Below, one piece after another: positions 10,279 to 22,246 of a stretch of 64,000 nucleotides of DNA (its first letter is position 1; each line of letters opens with the position of its first letter). The translations under genes were made by a program, and so were the position numbers. The notes beneath the pieces were generated by a model, which was not told where the DNA came from, did no database searches, and saw only the letters and a program-made list of their open reading frames with translations. This DNA is from Hysterangium stoloniferum (lineage: Eukaryota > Basidiomycota > Agaricomycetes > Hysterangiales > Hysterangiaceae). The stretch is from assembly GCA_015178975.1 (NCBI GenBank), contig WHVD01000089.1, forward strand, positions 286,461-350,460. Direction: 5' to 3'.

Positions 10279-10642
10279 TGTTAAAGGCATAGAAAAGAAT
10301 TGACCCAGCCTGGGATTGAACCAAGGACCTCCTGGCTTTATATGCAGGTGCTCTTAACCACTGAGCTACTGGACCTATAGTCTAGTATTATATGATGGAT
10401 TATATATACATATATATAAGGACTTATGTTGCCAACTTGTGCTCTTATAACAGTTTATATAACTGATGGCAAACCTGGGTCTTATAACAGTCTGTCACAT
10501 ATAGATATTGTATTTTTCCATTTCTAACACTTCCCCTGAAATCAATATCTAGTCTATACCCTATGCAGCGCACCAAGCTCACGGGGCCCATAACCTGTTA
10601 AATGTGACCTGTGACTTACTGTGACACGTGACACATTTAACA
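10279..10642 (-). mobile_element. Hybrid TRIM: TRIM-t 3' LTR and interior with a 47-bp Copia-1-like 5' LTR, TSD CAACC
   Basis: A TRIM-t LTR (10279-10529) and interior (10530-10595, with PPT and half-tRNA primer site) are followed not by a second TRIM LTR but by a 47-bp block (10596-10642) with inverted ends TGTTAAATGTG/CACATTTAACA. On the minus strand that block is the first 7 and last 40 bases of the Copia-1 LTR. The unit as a whole is flanked by CAACC at 10274-10278 and 10643-10647, so it integrated as one element. Confidence 0.88.
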
Positions 10643-10880
10643 CAACCCTCTCCTCCCAACCTAGGTCCAAGACCCCGACTTGAGAACCTAAGAGAGTTGA
10701 AATCAGATCATGAAGAATATGAAGTCGAAGCTATTGTTGGACATAGAAAACAGCGAAATTGTCTGCTATTTAGGGTGCGCTGGAAAGATTATGGACCCGA
10801 AGAGGATTCGTAGTTAAGCAGCACTAACCTCAGAAATGCTCCGGCACTTCTGAGGGCATACAAGGCGCTGTTCGAAATTT
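10643..10880 (+). pseudogene. Gyp-A (L2) chromodomain and pol end
   Basis: Continues the frame broken by the hybrid TRIM. It contains a chromodomain (EYEVEAIVGHRKQ... LLFRVRWKDYGPEED) homologous to 31552-31720. The Trp expected after PEED is a stop codon (TAG at 10811-10813), then the rest of the domain reads on (NLRNAPALLRAYKALFEI). Confidence 0.8.
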
Positions 10881-11243
10881 AACGGGATATATGCGCTCAA
10901 GGAATCATCTATTCTATCATTTATTCCATTTCTTTTGTAACTTCCTTCCAGAAATATCTCAGTTATTCAACGAGCCATCTCATTGGCTTTTATTCTCTTT
11001 CATTTTTCTATCCCTCCGGTCGATTGGGACAACCACTAATTGGCGGTGGACACATTTACCCAAAACCCAGCCACAATTAATGAATTTTATTTAACGACCA
11101 ACCAAGCGGAGTTTCAATTCAATATATATATATAAAAAAGTACACGTAAATTCGCATAAATTTTCTTTATCTTTCATACCACATCCTTCACCTATCTACA
11201 GCCCTTCCCTCTATCTTCAACTTCACCACTTTATCGTGCTACA
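10881..11243 (+). promoter_or_regulatory. Spacer between pol and ORF3 with TATA-like tract
   Basis: No ORF of note. A TATATATATATAAAAAA tract at about 11122-11138 lies about 105 bp upstream of the ORF3 start region. TATA-like ATATAAAATA occurs at the matching place in fragment B (14471-14480) and copy 1 (31834-31843), suggesting a separate promoter for ORF3. Confidence 0.5.
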
Positions 11244-13640
11244 ATGCTCCATTCCAACAAAACAAGCAAGTCCTCCCTAAGTTCAAAAAGGTCCCACGAG
11301 CCCCGACAGCCAGTACATCCACGACCGGCGGGGGATTCTGTTAAAGGCATAGAAAAGAATTGACCCAGACTGGGATTGAACCAAGGACCTCCTGGCTTTA
11401 TATGCAGGTGCTCTTAACCACTGAGCTACTGGACCTATAGTCTAGTATTATATGATGGATTATATATACATATATATAAGGACTTATGATGCCAACTTGT
11501 GCTCTTATAACAGTTTATATAACTGATGGCAAGCCTGGGTCTTATAACAGTCTGTCACATATAGATATTGTATTTTCTCATTTCTAACAGATTCATCACC
11601 TGCGTGCCTCGTACAGACAATGTCGAGAGCAATCGGGGTACCCAAGAATCAACCCCCCTGTCGACTTTCTCCTTTGGTGATGAGCCAGGGGGAAATACCG
11701 GTACGGATTGGAGCAAGCCGTTAGGCCCCTCCGTCAGACCGTCATCTGAGGAAGTCGCTGCTATCATGCGGAAGCAGGAAATGTTTATGGAAGAACACAA
11801 CGCAAGGAGGCTCACCTGCAAAAGAGAAAGGCATGCTGAGTATAGAAGTCAACAGGAGGCGAGGGGAGCAAGAGAAGGAGTCTCCTCCAAGTGACAGCGG
11901 CGTGAGTACAGAGCGCAATTCAGAAACAGAGCTTCTGCGCCGATCCTTCCCCCCCCAGGAGAGAAATGGGCCGACTTTGCGGAGACCGATGATAGTGAGG
12001 GTGGGACGCCTTGCATTAGGACGACGGGAACCAAGAGCTGGAAGGAGAAGGAGGGTACCATCTTTTATGACTGGGAACTACTTCGACGCATTAAGTTGCA
12101 ACGAATAGTTCTTACCCGAGGGGATGGTCAAATGTTGCCCCAGTGAGAAAAGGGATACCGTAGGGGACCAATTGATTTTTCCTCGGATGAGGATGAGGAG
12201 GAAGACGAGAACAGGAATGGTGCATATAGCATCCGATATCTGGGAGAGGATTGCCATGAAGGGTTCCTCCTCCCGTCGAAAGTTCGCTTCGTAACCAGTG
12301 ACCCCAACCAAAGACAAACACGGAGACTGTCATCCAGAGTATGGAGGGGTCACCGCCCTAGTCAACAGTCACTGGAACGTGAACCTTCCACAATTCCGGT
12401 CCCACGTCTTTTGCCAATGTCGAAGCCCCTTCCCATCATTCACTCAACACATACTCCCTCAGCCCCGATTCTAACGCCTCATCTACCTCTCTCCCCAAAA
12501 GCTGTACCGGTCCCAACCTCACTTAGGATGTCGAGGCCCCCTCCCATCCTTCACCTGGCACACACTCCCTCAGCCCAACGTGAACCTTCCCCGATTCCAG
12601 TCCCACACCTTTCACCAACGTCAAGGCCCCTTCCCATCCTCCTTCTGGCACACACTCCCTCAGCCCCGATTCTGGCGCCTTGTCTCTCTCCCTCCCTGAA
12701 AGCTATACCGGTCCTGACCCCACTTCCGCCGTCACCGGGTATCCCTCCCGACTCTCCATATTCATATTGCATGTCCTTAGGTAGCCCTATCCAGGATCTT
12801 CCACCAGAGCGAATGGATGTCGATTTGGACCCTCCTACACCGGACGTCATCGTTCCCATTGCAAGCAGAAAGGCGAAGGAGATGCAGAAAGCCACCACTC
12901 CTCTCCGAGAGCGATCCCCTATTCCCGTCCTCGACAGCCCGCTTCCCCCCACTGAGCCCGTATCCACAACTCTCTGGATGCGAGTAGCTGTCAACTACCC
13001 TTCTGAACAGTTTCCTGTCAGAAGGGTGCTATCACTGCTCATGCCAGTACTTCAGCAACCGGTCCTTCAAGGGAGCCTTAAGGGTTGTTGCGGTCTGGCT
13101 CCATTGTCGGAGATAATGGAGGATTTCTATCTCTCATTCGAGGATCTCGCAGAGGGGAAGAACTTTGCACGAGCAGCACAGGAGATTAAACTCTCTATGT
13201 TCCGGCACATCATAGTGGAGTTTCACCGTCTGCCCCCAGACTCAGTGAGTGTCCTCTCTATTGCTGGCTTAGTAGATTTACTCGAGGCCCTCATCCTGAC
13301 GCCTCCCACAGAGGCCACCACGCAGCCACATGTTCCTGCCCCGCTACCCGCGTTTTCGTTTCCCCTCCCCAATGCTCCTCTTGCGTAAATTTCCGCTCCG
13401 CCGGTTAGTGTCTGCGCAGTCATTCGTTGCAGAAAGAAAGCCTACAGACAATGGGCCGACTCCTTGTACAGGAATTCTAGTGATTTGGCTTGGGCGAGAA
13501 TAGCCAAATCCTTCAGAGTAAAAAGGGAATGATGGGGAAACATCATTTTGGACCTTGGGGGATCCTCACAGGAAGCTTGGGGCGGCGTCCCAGATGCTCT
13601 TCGACACCTTGTATAGCACATCCCTTCGAACTGGGGGGCA
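11244..13640 (+). pseudogene. Gyp-A ORF3 (L2 subfamily), unknown function, broken
   Basis: A third gene between pol and the 3' LTR. I do not recognise a known domain. Blocks shared with the other ORF3 copies: PKFKKVPRAP near the N-terminus, FYDWELLRRIKLQ, DCHEGFLLP...TSDPNQR...RVWRGHRP, a long proline-rich repeat region (12400-12740), MDVDLDPP, then a C-terminal domain from WMRVAVNYPSEQF to LSMFRH...GLVDLLE. A solo TRIM-t (11339-11589) interrupts it and several frameshifts and stops are present. About 710 codons without the insertion. No signal peptide or membrane span is seen, which argues against an envelope protein. Confidence 0.7.
11339..11589 (-). repeat. TRIM-t solo LTR, TSD GATTC
   Basis: Single 251-bp LTR flanked by GATTC at 11334-11338 and 11590-11594, inserted in ORF3. 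The tRNA-like T stem carries a C-to-A change (CCCAGAC for CCCAGCC in plus view) that removes one pair. Confidence 0.93.
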
Positions 13641-13641
13641 C

Positions 13642-14290
13642 TGTGAAGAGTATGCATATATGCATAATTGGACTAAGGAATAATAGTTGGATTATAGTAC
13701 TTTATTATTTACTTTTTATTTTCTTCATTTACATTCTTTCTATATTTCGAGCATACCCTTATTTTGTAGTTCGAAGCTTTGTGTATACGTATGGGCACCC
13801 TTGGCGCCAAACGATAAACACTTTTTTTTTACCCAACAGACACCACCTCGTAAACGACCCAGACGTCGAATAGCGAGAGGTGTCAAGGGTAACTCTCAAC
13901 TACCTATAAAGGTAGTGTTCTCTTGCATACTCACAGACTTTGGACTCAAACCGCGAAGGTCGAGTTCCACTCTAAGGTCTTTGCGCTTGTCGACATTATA
14001 GTTGACTCGCGCTATTATCCCTTTACTTTAGATATTCGGCCTCTCGTTGATTATCTATCTTACGTCTAGCTACGAGTTGTACCGTGAAGGTCAACTCTTT
14101 ATTCTTCATTCTAGCCGTCAAGAGCAACTGTACAGTTGCTCTTGTGACGCATTGCGTGTCTCCTTACTAGTACAGTACGGCCAGTCTAGTAATCTACGGT
14201 ATTGTACTGAACGGTCAATACCTGTTAGTAGTAGTTGAATAAATGCTATACTTCGTATATTGGACGGTCAGAATCTATTGACTCTTCACA
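13642..14290 (+). repeat. Gyp-A L2-type LTR (3' LTR)
   Basis: 649 bp, TGTGAAGAGTATGC...GACTCTTCACA. It is preceded by the polypurine tract CTGGGGGGCAC (13631-13641), so it is the 3' LTR of the fragment to the left. It contains the palindrome TATGCATATATGCATA near its start and a 26-bp perfect palindrome around 14118-14143. Directly after it the sequence continues inside the chromodomain of another Gyp-A copy (14291), so the right boundary is a recombinant junction. Confidence 0.88.
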
Positions 14291-14550
14291 AAATGGCAAC
14301 GACCTTCGTAACGCCCCCACTCTTCTTAGAGCTCACAAAACTATTTATCAAATGTAATGATCATTTTATCTTCTCACGACGACAACACTGTTTATTTACT
14401 TCTAACTCTACCCTTCACTATTCATCCCTCTCGGCTTTTCACCTCAACAACTGAGCAGAGCTTGAAATTAATATAAAATACAAAAATTTGCCAAAGAAAA
14501 TTTCATCCCCTGTCTCTTTCCTCCACGTCAACCTCTCAAATCGGTACACT
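14291..14550 (+). pseudogene. Gyp-A fragment B: chromodomain end and pre-ORF3 spacer
   Basis: The first about 75 bp match the last codons of the chromodomain in copy 1 (31655-31720), abutting the L2 LTR. The rest is the spacer leading to ORF3, with ATATAAAATA at 14471-14480. Confidence 0.75.
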
Positions 14551-17037
14551 ATGTCGCAGGAACAACAACCCAAACCCAAGTTCCCCAACTTCAAAAGAAT
14601 ACCACGACCCCAACCTATTAATACTTCTACCACATCGTCTCATACTGAAAAAGTCAAGCACTGCACAGGTAATTCTGGGACATCATCGTCAATATACTCC
14701 GTTGCGCAGGACAACATGGAGGGAACCTCCACCAACTTGGGAAACGGAACTGCTTTCACTCCATATATTCCTCCCCCCAGATCCTGATTTCCCAACTTTA
14801 AAAGGATACCTCGACCCCAAGCAACGATTCCTCCTTCCCCACCACCTTGAACAGAAATTGTTGAGTGTGTGGAGGCAGCCTCATCATCCACATACCCTAC
14901 ACGAACGGACTTTATTTCAAAAGCTATGTCCCTGTCCTCTGATACTTGGGGGGCTCCCTTGGGAACATGGAGCGAAACCCCCCCACCTTCTCGTAGTATT
15001 TTCCCTTCCACTGAGGAGGAGATCAGGAAAAAATGGCAGTCCCAGGCTTTCTCTGTGCAGGTTCAGGGGGAATTAAAAACACTCAAGAGGAAGAGGAGGG
15101 AGGAGTACTTAGAAGGACAGCGGAAGATGGGTGCTAGGGATAATGTCCCTTCCAGGCGGACATAGCAGGAATGGAGGAGAATGGAAGGACACAACAATCC
15201 TTCAACCATCACTCCCCCTTCGGGTCATAAGTGGATGGATTGCAGTGATGGGGGCATGCCATGCGTTCAGAGTATAGGACAGAAAAGCAGGAAAGGAAAA
15301 GATGGGGTCACCTTCTACGATTGGGATAAAGTATGGAGAATCAAACTACAAAGCATTGCATTGTGATGTGGGGACAGAGCTGCACTACCTCCCAGACCTC
15401 CTTCCCAATGTGGGCCTCAGGAATGGACCTACCAGATGGGGCCCATCAATTCTTCATCCAATTCAGAGGATGACCAATTGTGCTACCCTGCCTACGACGG
15501 CAAGTACCTCGGTGCTGATTGCCACGAAGGATTTTTACTTCCTGACAACATTCACTTCTTCACGAGTGACCCTAATCAACGACGAAAACTGCCAACTTCC
15601 ATCAAAGTTTGGAGGGGGTATCGTCCAGCTGACCCCATGATCCCATCCAGTTCCACTTACCTCTCTCCATCTCTGCCCATTTCTTCCGTACCCCCACTGC
15701 AGCACTTTCCACCCTTTCAGAGCTTCCAGGAGGTCTTAAACCATCCACTGACCTGCCTTTTCTTCCCCCTATACCATTACCTCTCCCCTCCGCAGGACAT
15801 TCCCTCATACCACCACCCGCACCCGCACCCAAGCCTTCTCCAGCACTGTGGCCAACCCCACCCCTCCACACATCACCTGACCCCCTTGTCACCACCTGCT
15901 CTACCCCCAACGCCATTGCTCCCTGTGGTGTTGGACACTTCCCTTGTTCCCCCACCAGTGCGGAGTCCACCGCCCATCTCTCCCTACTCACCTTGCATTT
16001 CCCTGGAGAGCCCCATTCAACAACCCAATATTACATTAATGGATGTTGATCACCCTACCTCAGAAGTCCTCGCAACGCCTCCCTCAGGTATGGAGGACAT
16101 CCTCGAGGTGCCTCCCTCAGCCACGGAGGTCTCCAAGGAACCTCCCTCAGCAATGGAAGTCTTCGAGGAGCCTCCCCCCTTAAGCGAAAAGGCGAAAGAA
16201 AAGCGGAAGGTTGATGTTCAGGCCGATGAGCCCCTTGTCATTGACCCTTTCCCGGCCGACCCCATTTGAGCCTCTCACCGCAGTCACCCTCTCCCTCTCA
16301 CTCTCGGGACATGGCTGACTTAGCTCATTTCTTCCAGGCAGGTTGGATGTGCATGTCTATTAACTACCCCTCTGATATCTTCACTGTGGGATGCACGTTG
16401 ACGTGACTGGGACCAACCTTGCGGCACCCCCTTCTTAAAGGGCATATTCAAGGGTATAGCGGGTCTCTCACGTTGTCGGACCACATGAGTACATTTTACT
16501 TATACGTCAACAACCCTAAGGAGCAGCTGCGTTTGGTGGAGGATATCGAATGGGTTGAACTCTCCATGTTTCGGTCCCTGCTCATCAACTCCTCTTGCGT
16601 TCTTCCTGAGCATGCACCAATCCACTTGGCTGTGGACCTAGTCGACTTGTTGGAGTAACTGTTGTTGGATTCCAACACCTCAGGAGGATTCTCCCCTGGC
16701 AGAGACATGAGCTGCACACCACTTCTCACTCCTACCCCACTATCACTACACCTTTGGCCTCCTCTCATTGCCCGCATTACTGATGCCTCTGCTGATCGCA
16801 TTCATGCTATCATTTGAACGCGCCAGAAGGTCTATGGTCATTGAGTCTCGTGGATCCAGAAGCTGGATGGGTCGACATCTGCTAATGACGTTTCGAGGCG
16901 GGAAGACATTGTTCTTACCTTCCGCACCAAGCGTCTCACCTGGGGAAACACTATCCTACACCTCAGAGGTTCATTGCAGGATGCATGGGGAGGAGTTCCA
17001 AGCGTCCTTCGACACCTTCTTTGACATAGCTCTTTGA
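14551..17037 (+). pseudogene. Gyp-A ORF3, fragment B, broken
   Basis: Starts MSQEQQPKPKFPNF and shows FPNFKRIPRP, the basic block LKTLKRKRREEYLEG, FYDWDK, DCHEGFLLPDNIHFF and VWRGYRP, then a proline-rich centre, MDVDHP, the repeated EPPSA/MEV segment, and the C-terminal domain (LKGHIQG... LSDHM... VEDIEWVELSMFRS... VDLVDLLE). At least six frameshifts or stops break it. About 830 codons, the longest ORF3 copy here. Function unknown; near-identical in layout to 31916-35660. Confidence 0.72.
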
Positions 17038-17049
17038 CCTGGGGGACAC

Positions 17050-17685
17050 TGTGAGAGGTACAGTGAAATATACTCAGGAAATATAGTCTGGATGAGCTCA
17101 TACTATATTTCCTTTATTATTTCTACTCTCTCTATTTTATTATACACTTACATATAATTAGTTAAATGACCTATGTATGTGGTACATCGACTCTTATGGA
17201 CACATATATGCCAGACTTCTGTATTCTAGTGCCTGTAGTTAAAAATCAGATACTTTTTACCCCACAACCATGACTTACCCAGACACACAGTTAGTGTCCT
17301 GTAAGTTGTAATTGGGGTATCGTCTCGACCGTCACAGACAGGCTTCAACTATCTACACAATCAGAGTTTCGAACTGTGCCAGTTGAAACTCCACTTATAT
17401 CTCAATCCACGTGAACCACATCTGCACTACTCTATTATTCAACTCTCATTATTCTTTTCTACACTCGAGCAGTCATTTGGAATTGCACCTAACGGTCGAT
17501 TCCCTTTATTCGTTTTAGCTATCTACTCTACCTTAGATAGTTATTTCACCCAGACGTATTGAACTAAATAGTCAATACTCGTTCAGTGTGTATTAGACTT
17601 AGACAGTCAATACAACTCCGTGTCATACCTAAACGGTCAATATTCTTTGTATATAGAACAGTTAGAACTTCCACCACTCTTCACA
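17050..17685 (+). repeat. Gyp-A L1-type LTR (3' LTR of fragment B)
   Basis: 636 bp, TGTGAGAGG...CCACTCTTCACA, preceded by the PPT GACCTGGGGGACAC. It contains the hairpin GGAAATATAGT...ACTATATTTCC. It abuts ORF3 interior sequence at 17686 with no primer site, so it marks a recombinant junction. Confidence 0.85.
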
Positions 17686-18223
17686 CTAAGGAACAGCTGT
17701 GTTTAGTGGAGAACATTGAATGGGTTGAGCTCTCCATGTTTCAGTCCCTGCTCATGGACTCCACTTATGTCCTTCCTAAGTATGCACCGATTCATTCAGC
17801 TGTGGACCTGGTCGACCTGTTGGAGCATCTGTTATCGGATTCCGACACCCCAGGAGGACTTCCCTCTGGTGGGAACACGAGCCATGCACCACCTCCCACT
17901 CCTATCCCGCCATCACTGTATCCCCAGCTCCCTCTCATCACCCACATTACAACTGCCTCTGCTAATTGTGTTCATGCTATCATTCGAACGTGCCAAAAGG
18001 CCTATGGTCATTGGATCTCCTCCATTCAGAGGCTGGATGGGTTGACATCAGCCAGTGATGTTTTGAGGTGGGAGGACATTGTCACTTCTTTTCGTGCCAA
18101 GCATCTCACCTAGGGAAACACTATCCTGCACCTTGGAGATTCTTCGCAAGATACATGGGGAGGAGTTCCAAGCGTCCTTCAACACCTTCTTTGACATACA
18201 TAGCTCTTTGACCTGGAGGGTAC
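17686..18223 (+). pseudogene. Gyp-A ORF3 C-terminal fragment C
   Basis: Begins in the middle of the C-terminal domain (KEQLCLVENIEWVELSMFQS) and runs through VDLVDLLEHLL and RTCQKAYGHWISSIQ to the GNTILHLG end block, with a stop at 18111. It ends in the purine tract before the next LTR. Confidence 0.72.
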
Positions 18224-18837
18224 TGTGAGAGGTACTGCAAAATATACTCCAAAATATAGTCTAGATGAGCCTACACTATATTTCCATTATTATTTCTATT
18301 TCTCTCTCTATTTTATTATATGCATATATTTAGTTTGACGACCTATGCATTCAGTACATAGACTCTTGTAGGCACATATGCACCAGACCTATATATTCTA
18401 GCACCTATAGTTAGAACTCAGACCCTTTTTACCCTGTAACCACAACTTGCCCAGATACCCACTTAATGTCCTGCAAGTTGTGATTGGGGTATCGTCTCGA
18501 CCATTATAGATGGGCCTTAACTACCAGTACAATCACAGTTTTGAACTATACTAGTCAAAACTTGAACCATTATCTCAATCAATCCACATAGACTATATCT
18601 GTGCTACTCTGTTTATTCGACTCTCTCGTTATTTCCTTAAACACTCGAGCAGTCACTCAGAATCATACTTCAAAAGTTGATTCTCTTTCATTCGTCTTAG
18701 CTATCTATTCTACTTAAGATAGCTAATCCTCTCAACCATATTGAACTAGATAGTCAATACATCATCGTGTTGTACCTAAATGGTCGATATTCTTCATATA
18801 TACTGTAGAACAGTTAGAACTTCCACCACTCTTCACA
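18224..18837 (+). repeat. Gyp-A L1-type LTR (3' LTR of fragment C)
   Basis: 614 bp, TGTGAGAGGTACTGC...CCACTCTTCACA, preceded by GACCTGGAGGGTAC. More diverged than other L1 copies. Confidence 0.85.
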
Positions 18838-18908
18838 CTTAGATAGTCAATACATTGTCATGTCGTACCTAAACAGTCGATATTCTTTATATATAGAATG
18901 GTTAGAAC
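18838..18908 (+). repeat. L1 LTR tail, left half of the Gyp-D target
   Basis: Matches the last part of an L1 LTR up to GGTTAGAAC. The missing end (TTCCACCACTCTTCACA) is found 36.6 kb away at 55540-55556, on the other side of Gyp-D. Confidence 0.82.
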
Positions 18909-19463
18909 TATTAAGTGCCGTGTCAGAACTTATTCCAGAACTATTGGAAAGTCACCAAGAAATCAGAAACTGATAGGGTCAGGATGTCAGCTTCAGTTTA
19001 TATGCTGCACCTCTACATAAATGCTCAGAAGTCCTTAATTTCAAAGGTGAAACTTATGCTGGAAGATACATCCGATTCAGAGTTCCAAAGAGTTCTGAAT
19101 ATTGAGCGTACAGAAAGACAGAAGAGGGAATAAAAAACTAAGTTGATATCAGATCTAAAGTAAAGTACAAATTCATGGAAACTAAGATAAGTCTTCTCAT
19201 TATTGTACTACAAACTAAGACCACAATAAGACAGAAACAGAAGTATTCTGAAATGGGAATACAATAAGACAAATTGAGGAGACAATATTCCGAAACAGGA
19301 ATATAATAAACAAACAAGTGAATATTTGTCAACAGACAAATTACCAAATGCGGAACAAAGGAAGAATACGGAAGAATACAGTAAGTATGATGTTCCATAG
19401 TCAGAAGTCAGAAGTCAGAAGTTGGAAGTCGGATATTGAAACATCTGGGAACAGGTTGTAACA
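18909..19463 (-). repeat. Gyp-D 3' LTR
   Basis: 555 bp; starts TATTAAGTGCCG (TG changed to TA) and ends GGTTGTAACA. Followed by GTACCCCCCTG, on the minus strand a polypurine tract ending at the LTR. Homologous to 54985-55534. Confidence 0.85.
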
Positions 19464-19476
19464 GTACCCCCCTGTT

Positions 19477-20578
19477 TGTGAGAGGTATGGCGAAATACGC
19501 TCGGAAATATAATCTGGATAAGCCCATATTATATTCCCATTGTTATTTCTTCTTTTTCTCTATTATACTTCTATATTAGTTCAATGACCTATGTATACGG
19601 TTCATCGACTCTTGTGGGCGCATATATGCCAGACTCATGTATTCTAGTGCCCATAATTAGAACTCAGACACTTTTTTACCTCGCAACCACGACTTACCCA
19701 GTGTGAAGAGTGGTATAAGTTCTGACCGTTCTATATACGAAGAAATGAGTAGAATGGGAGAATATTGACCTATCCAGTGCAATATAAGAGAAAGTGAGAG
19801 AAAGAGCATGAAATGATGCTGTAGTCAAAGAGTGCGATGGATTGAGTGGAGGCCTCGACTGTTACAGTTCGAGGCCAGAAGTGTTAGATAGTTCAGATAT
19901 TGCTACCTATGTAGTAGCTGACACGTTACCCTGATCACCGCTCGTAGTAGACCTAGTTTATGTCTCATGAGTGGTGGTTCTTGGGTAAAAGTGTGTCTGA
20001 GTTTCATTAGGTGCCGAGTGCACCCACAAGTATACACAATGCTTCGAACTAATGAAATATGCAATATTCGAAGAATATAAAAGATAGAAAAATATGAATA
20101 AAATGTGTAAAATATAAATGAAATAAAAGGAGTGTTTTACCACAATGAAACTGTGGTAAAAGCATACTCCTCACACCCAGACACACAGCCAGTGTCCTGT
20201 AAGTCGTGATTGAGGTATCATCTCAACCGTCACAGACGGGCTTCAACTATCTACATAATCATAGTTTCAAAGTGTACCAGTCAAAACTCCACTTATATCT
20301 CAATCCACATGGACAACGTCTGTGCTACTCTATCATTTGACTCTCACTACTCTTCTCTACACTTGAGCAGTCATTCGGAATTGCACCTAACGGTCAATTC
20401 CCTTTATTCGTTTTAGCTATCTACTCTACCTTAGATAGTTACTTCACTCAGATGTATTGAACTAAATAGTCAATACTTGTTCAGTGTGTATTGGACTTAG
20501 ACAGTCAATACAACTATGTGTCGTATCTAAATGGTCGATATTCTTCGTATATAGAATGGTTAGAACTTCCACCACTCT
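19477..20578 (+). repeat. L1-type LTR interrupted by an L3 solo LTR
   Basis: TGTGAGAGG at 19477; resumes after the L3 insertion at 20181 and stops at CCACTCT, five bases short of the usual end, where a minus-strand L3 LTR begins. About 623 bp without the insertion. Its first hairpin keeps pairing with changed bases (AAT/ATT in place of AGT/ACT). Confidence 0.82.
19702..20175 (-). repeat. L3-type solo LTR, TSD CCCAG
   Basis: 474 bp, exactly the length of the LTRs of the gag-only element at 37169. CCCAG is present at 19697-19701 and 20176-20180. Confidence 0.93.
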
Positions 20579-20970
20579 TGTGAAGAGTCATGTATTCAGA
20601 CCGCTCTGTATACGAAGAATATTGACTATTGCAGTGCGATATTAGAGAGAGTGAGAGAGAGAAAGAGCTAGATGATGAGTTCAAGCCTGAGATGTTAGTT
20701 AGCTCAGATAGTTCAGATAATGCTACTTATGTAGTAGCTGGCACATTACCCTAATCACCACTCATAGTAGACCTAATTTAGTGTCTTACGAGTGGTGGTT
20801 TCTGGGTAAAAAGTGTGTCATTCTATTTGGTGCTGAGTGCACCCACAAGTATACACAATGCTTCAAACTAATGAAATATGCAATATTCGAAGAATATAAA
20901 AGATAGAAAAATATAAATAAAATGTGTAAAATATAAATGAAATAAAAGGAGTGTTTTACCACAATGAAAC
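20579..20970 (-). repeat. L3-type LTR, truncated
   Basis: Begins TGTGAAGAGTC and matches L3 up to the loop of its terminal hairpin (TTTTACCACAATGAAAC), where a minus-strand L2 LTR interrupts it. Confidence 0.8.
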
Positions 20971-22193
20971 TGTGAAGAGTCAATAGATTCTGACCGTTCA
21001 ATATACGAAGTATAGTGTTTATGTTAAAGGCATAGAAAAGAATTGACCCAGCCTGGGATTGAACCAAGGACCTCCTGGCTTTTATATGCAGGTGCTCTTA
21101 ACCACTGAGCTACTGGACCTATAGTCTAGTATTATATGATGGATTATATATACATATATATAAGGACTTATGATGCCAACTTGTGCTCTTATAACAGCTT
21201 ATATAACTGATGGCAAACCTGGGTCTTATAACAGTCTATCACATATAGATATTGTATTTTCCCATTTCTAACACTTCCCCTGAAATCAATATCTAGTCTA
21301 TACCCTACGCAGCAGATGAAGCTGAACGGGGCCCATAACCTGTTAAAGGCATAGAAAAGAATTGACCCAGCCTGGGATTGAACCAAGGACCTCCTGGCTT
21401 TTATATGCAGGTGCTCTTAACCACTGAGCTACTGGACCTATAGTCTAGTATTATATGATGGATTATATATACATATATATAAGGACTTATGATGCCAACT
21501 TGTGCTCTTATAACAGCTTATATAACTGATGGCAAACCTGGGTCTTATAACAGTCTATCACATATAGATATTGTATTTTCCCATTTCTAACAGTTTATTC
21601 AACTACTATTAGCAGGTATTGACCGTTCAGTGCAATACTGTAGATTGCTAGACTGACAGTACTAGCAAGGAGACATGCTACGCGTCACAAGAGCAACTAT
21701 ATAGTTGCTCTTGATAGCTAGAATGAGAGAATGAAAGAGTTGACCTTTACGGTACCACTCGCAGCTAGATGTAAAATAGATAATCAACGAGAGGCTGGAT
21801 ATCTAAAGTAAAGAGATGGTAGCGCGAGTCAACTATAGTGTTGAGGAGCGCAAAGACCTTAGAGTGAAACTTGACCTTCGCGGTTCGAGTTCAAAGTCTG
21901 TTAGTATGCGAGAAAACACTACCTTTATAGGTAACTGAGATGTTACCCTTGACACCTCTTGCTATTCGACGTCTGGGTCGTTTACGAGGTGGTGTCTGCT
22001 GGGTAAAAAGATATCTGTCGTTTGGCGCTGAGAGCGCCCATAGGTATGTATACACAAGACTTCGAACTAAGAAATACAGGTATGCTCGAAGGATATAGGG
22101 AATTAAAGAAAAGGAATAGAAACTAGATAATAAAGTACTATAATGTGCATATTAATCTACTGTCCAATTATGCATATATGCATACCCTTCACA
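20971..22193 (-). repeat. L2-type LTR with nested TRIM-t; 3' LTR of a deleted Gyp-A
   Basis: About 647 bp after removing the TRIM (21022-21592) and one GTTTA. In minus orientation it follows the PPT (GTGCCCCCCAG in plus view at 22194), so it is the 3' LTR of the deleted element at 22194-23028. The 26-bp palindrome is kept here with its centre changed from GTAC to ATAT. Confidence 0.85.
21022..21592 (-). mobile_element. TRIM-t, complete, TSD GTTTA
   Basis: 571 bp: LTR 21022-21273, interior 21274-21340, LTR 21341-21592. GTTTA at 21017-21021 and 21593-21597. Both LTRs carry one extra base in the anticodon loop of the tRNA-like segment, so the change was copied to both LTRs and defines a subfamily. 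Confidence 0.95.
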
Positions 22194-22246
22194 GTGCCCC
22201 CCAGTTCGAAGGGATGTGCTATACAAGGTGTCGAAGAGCATCTGGG

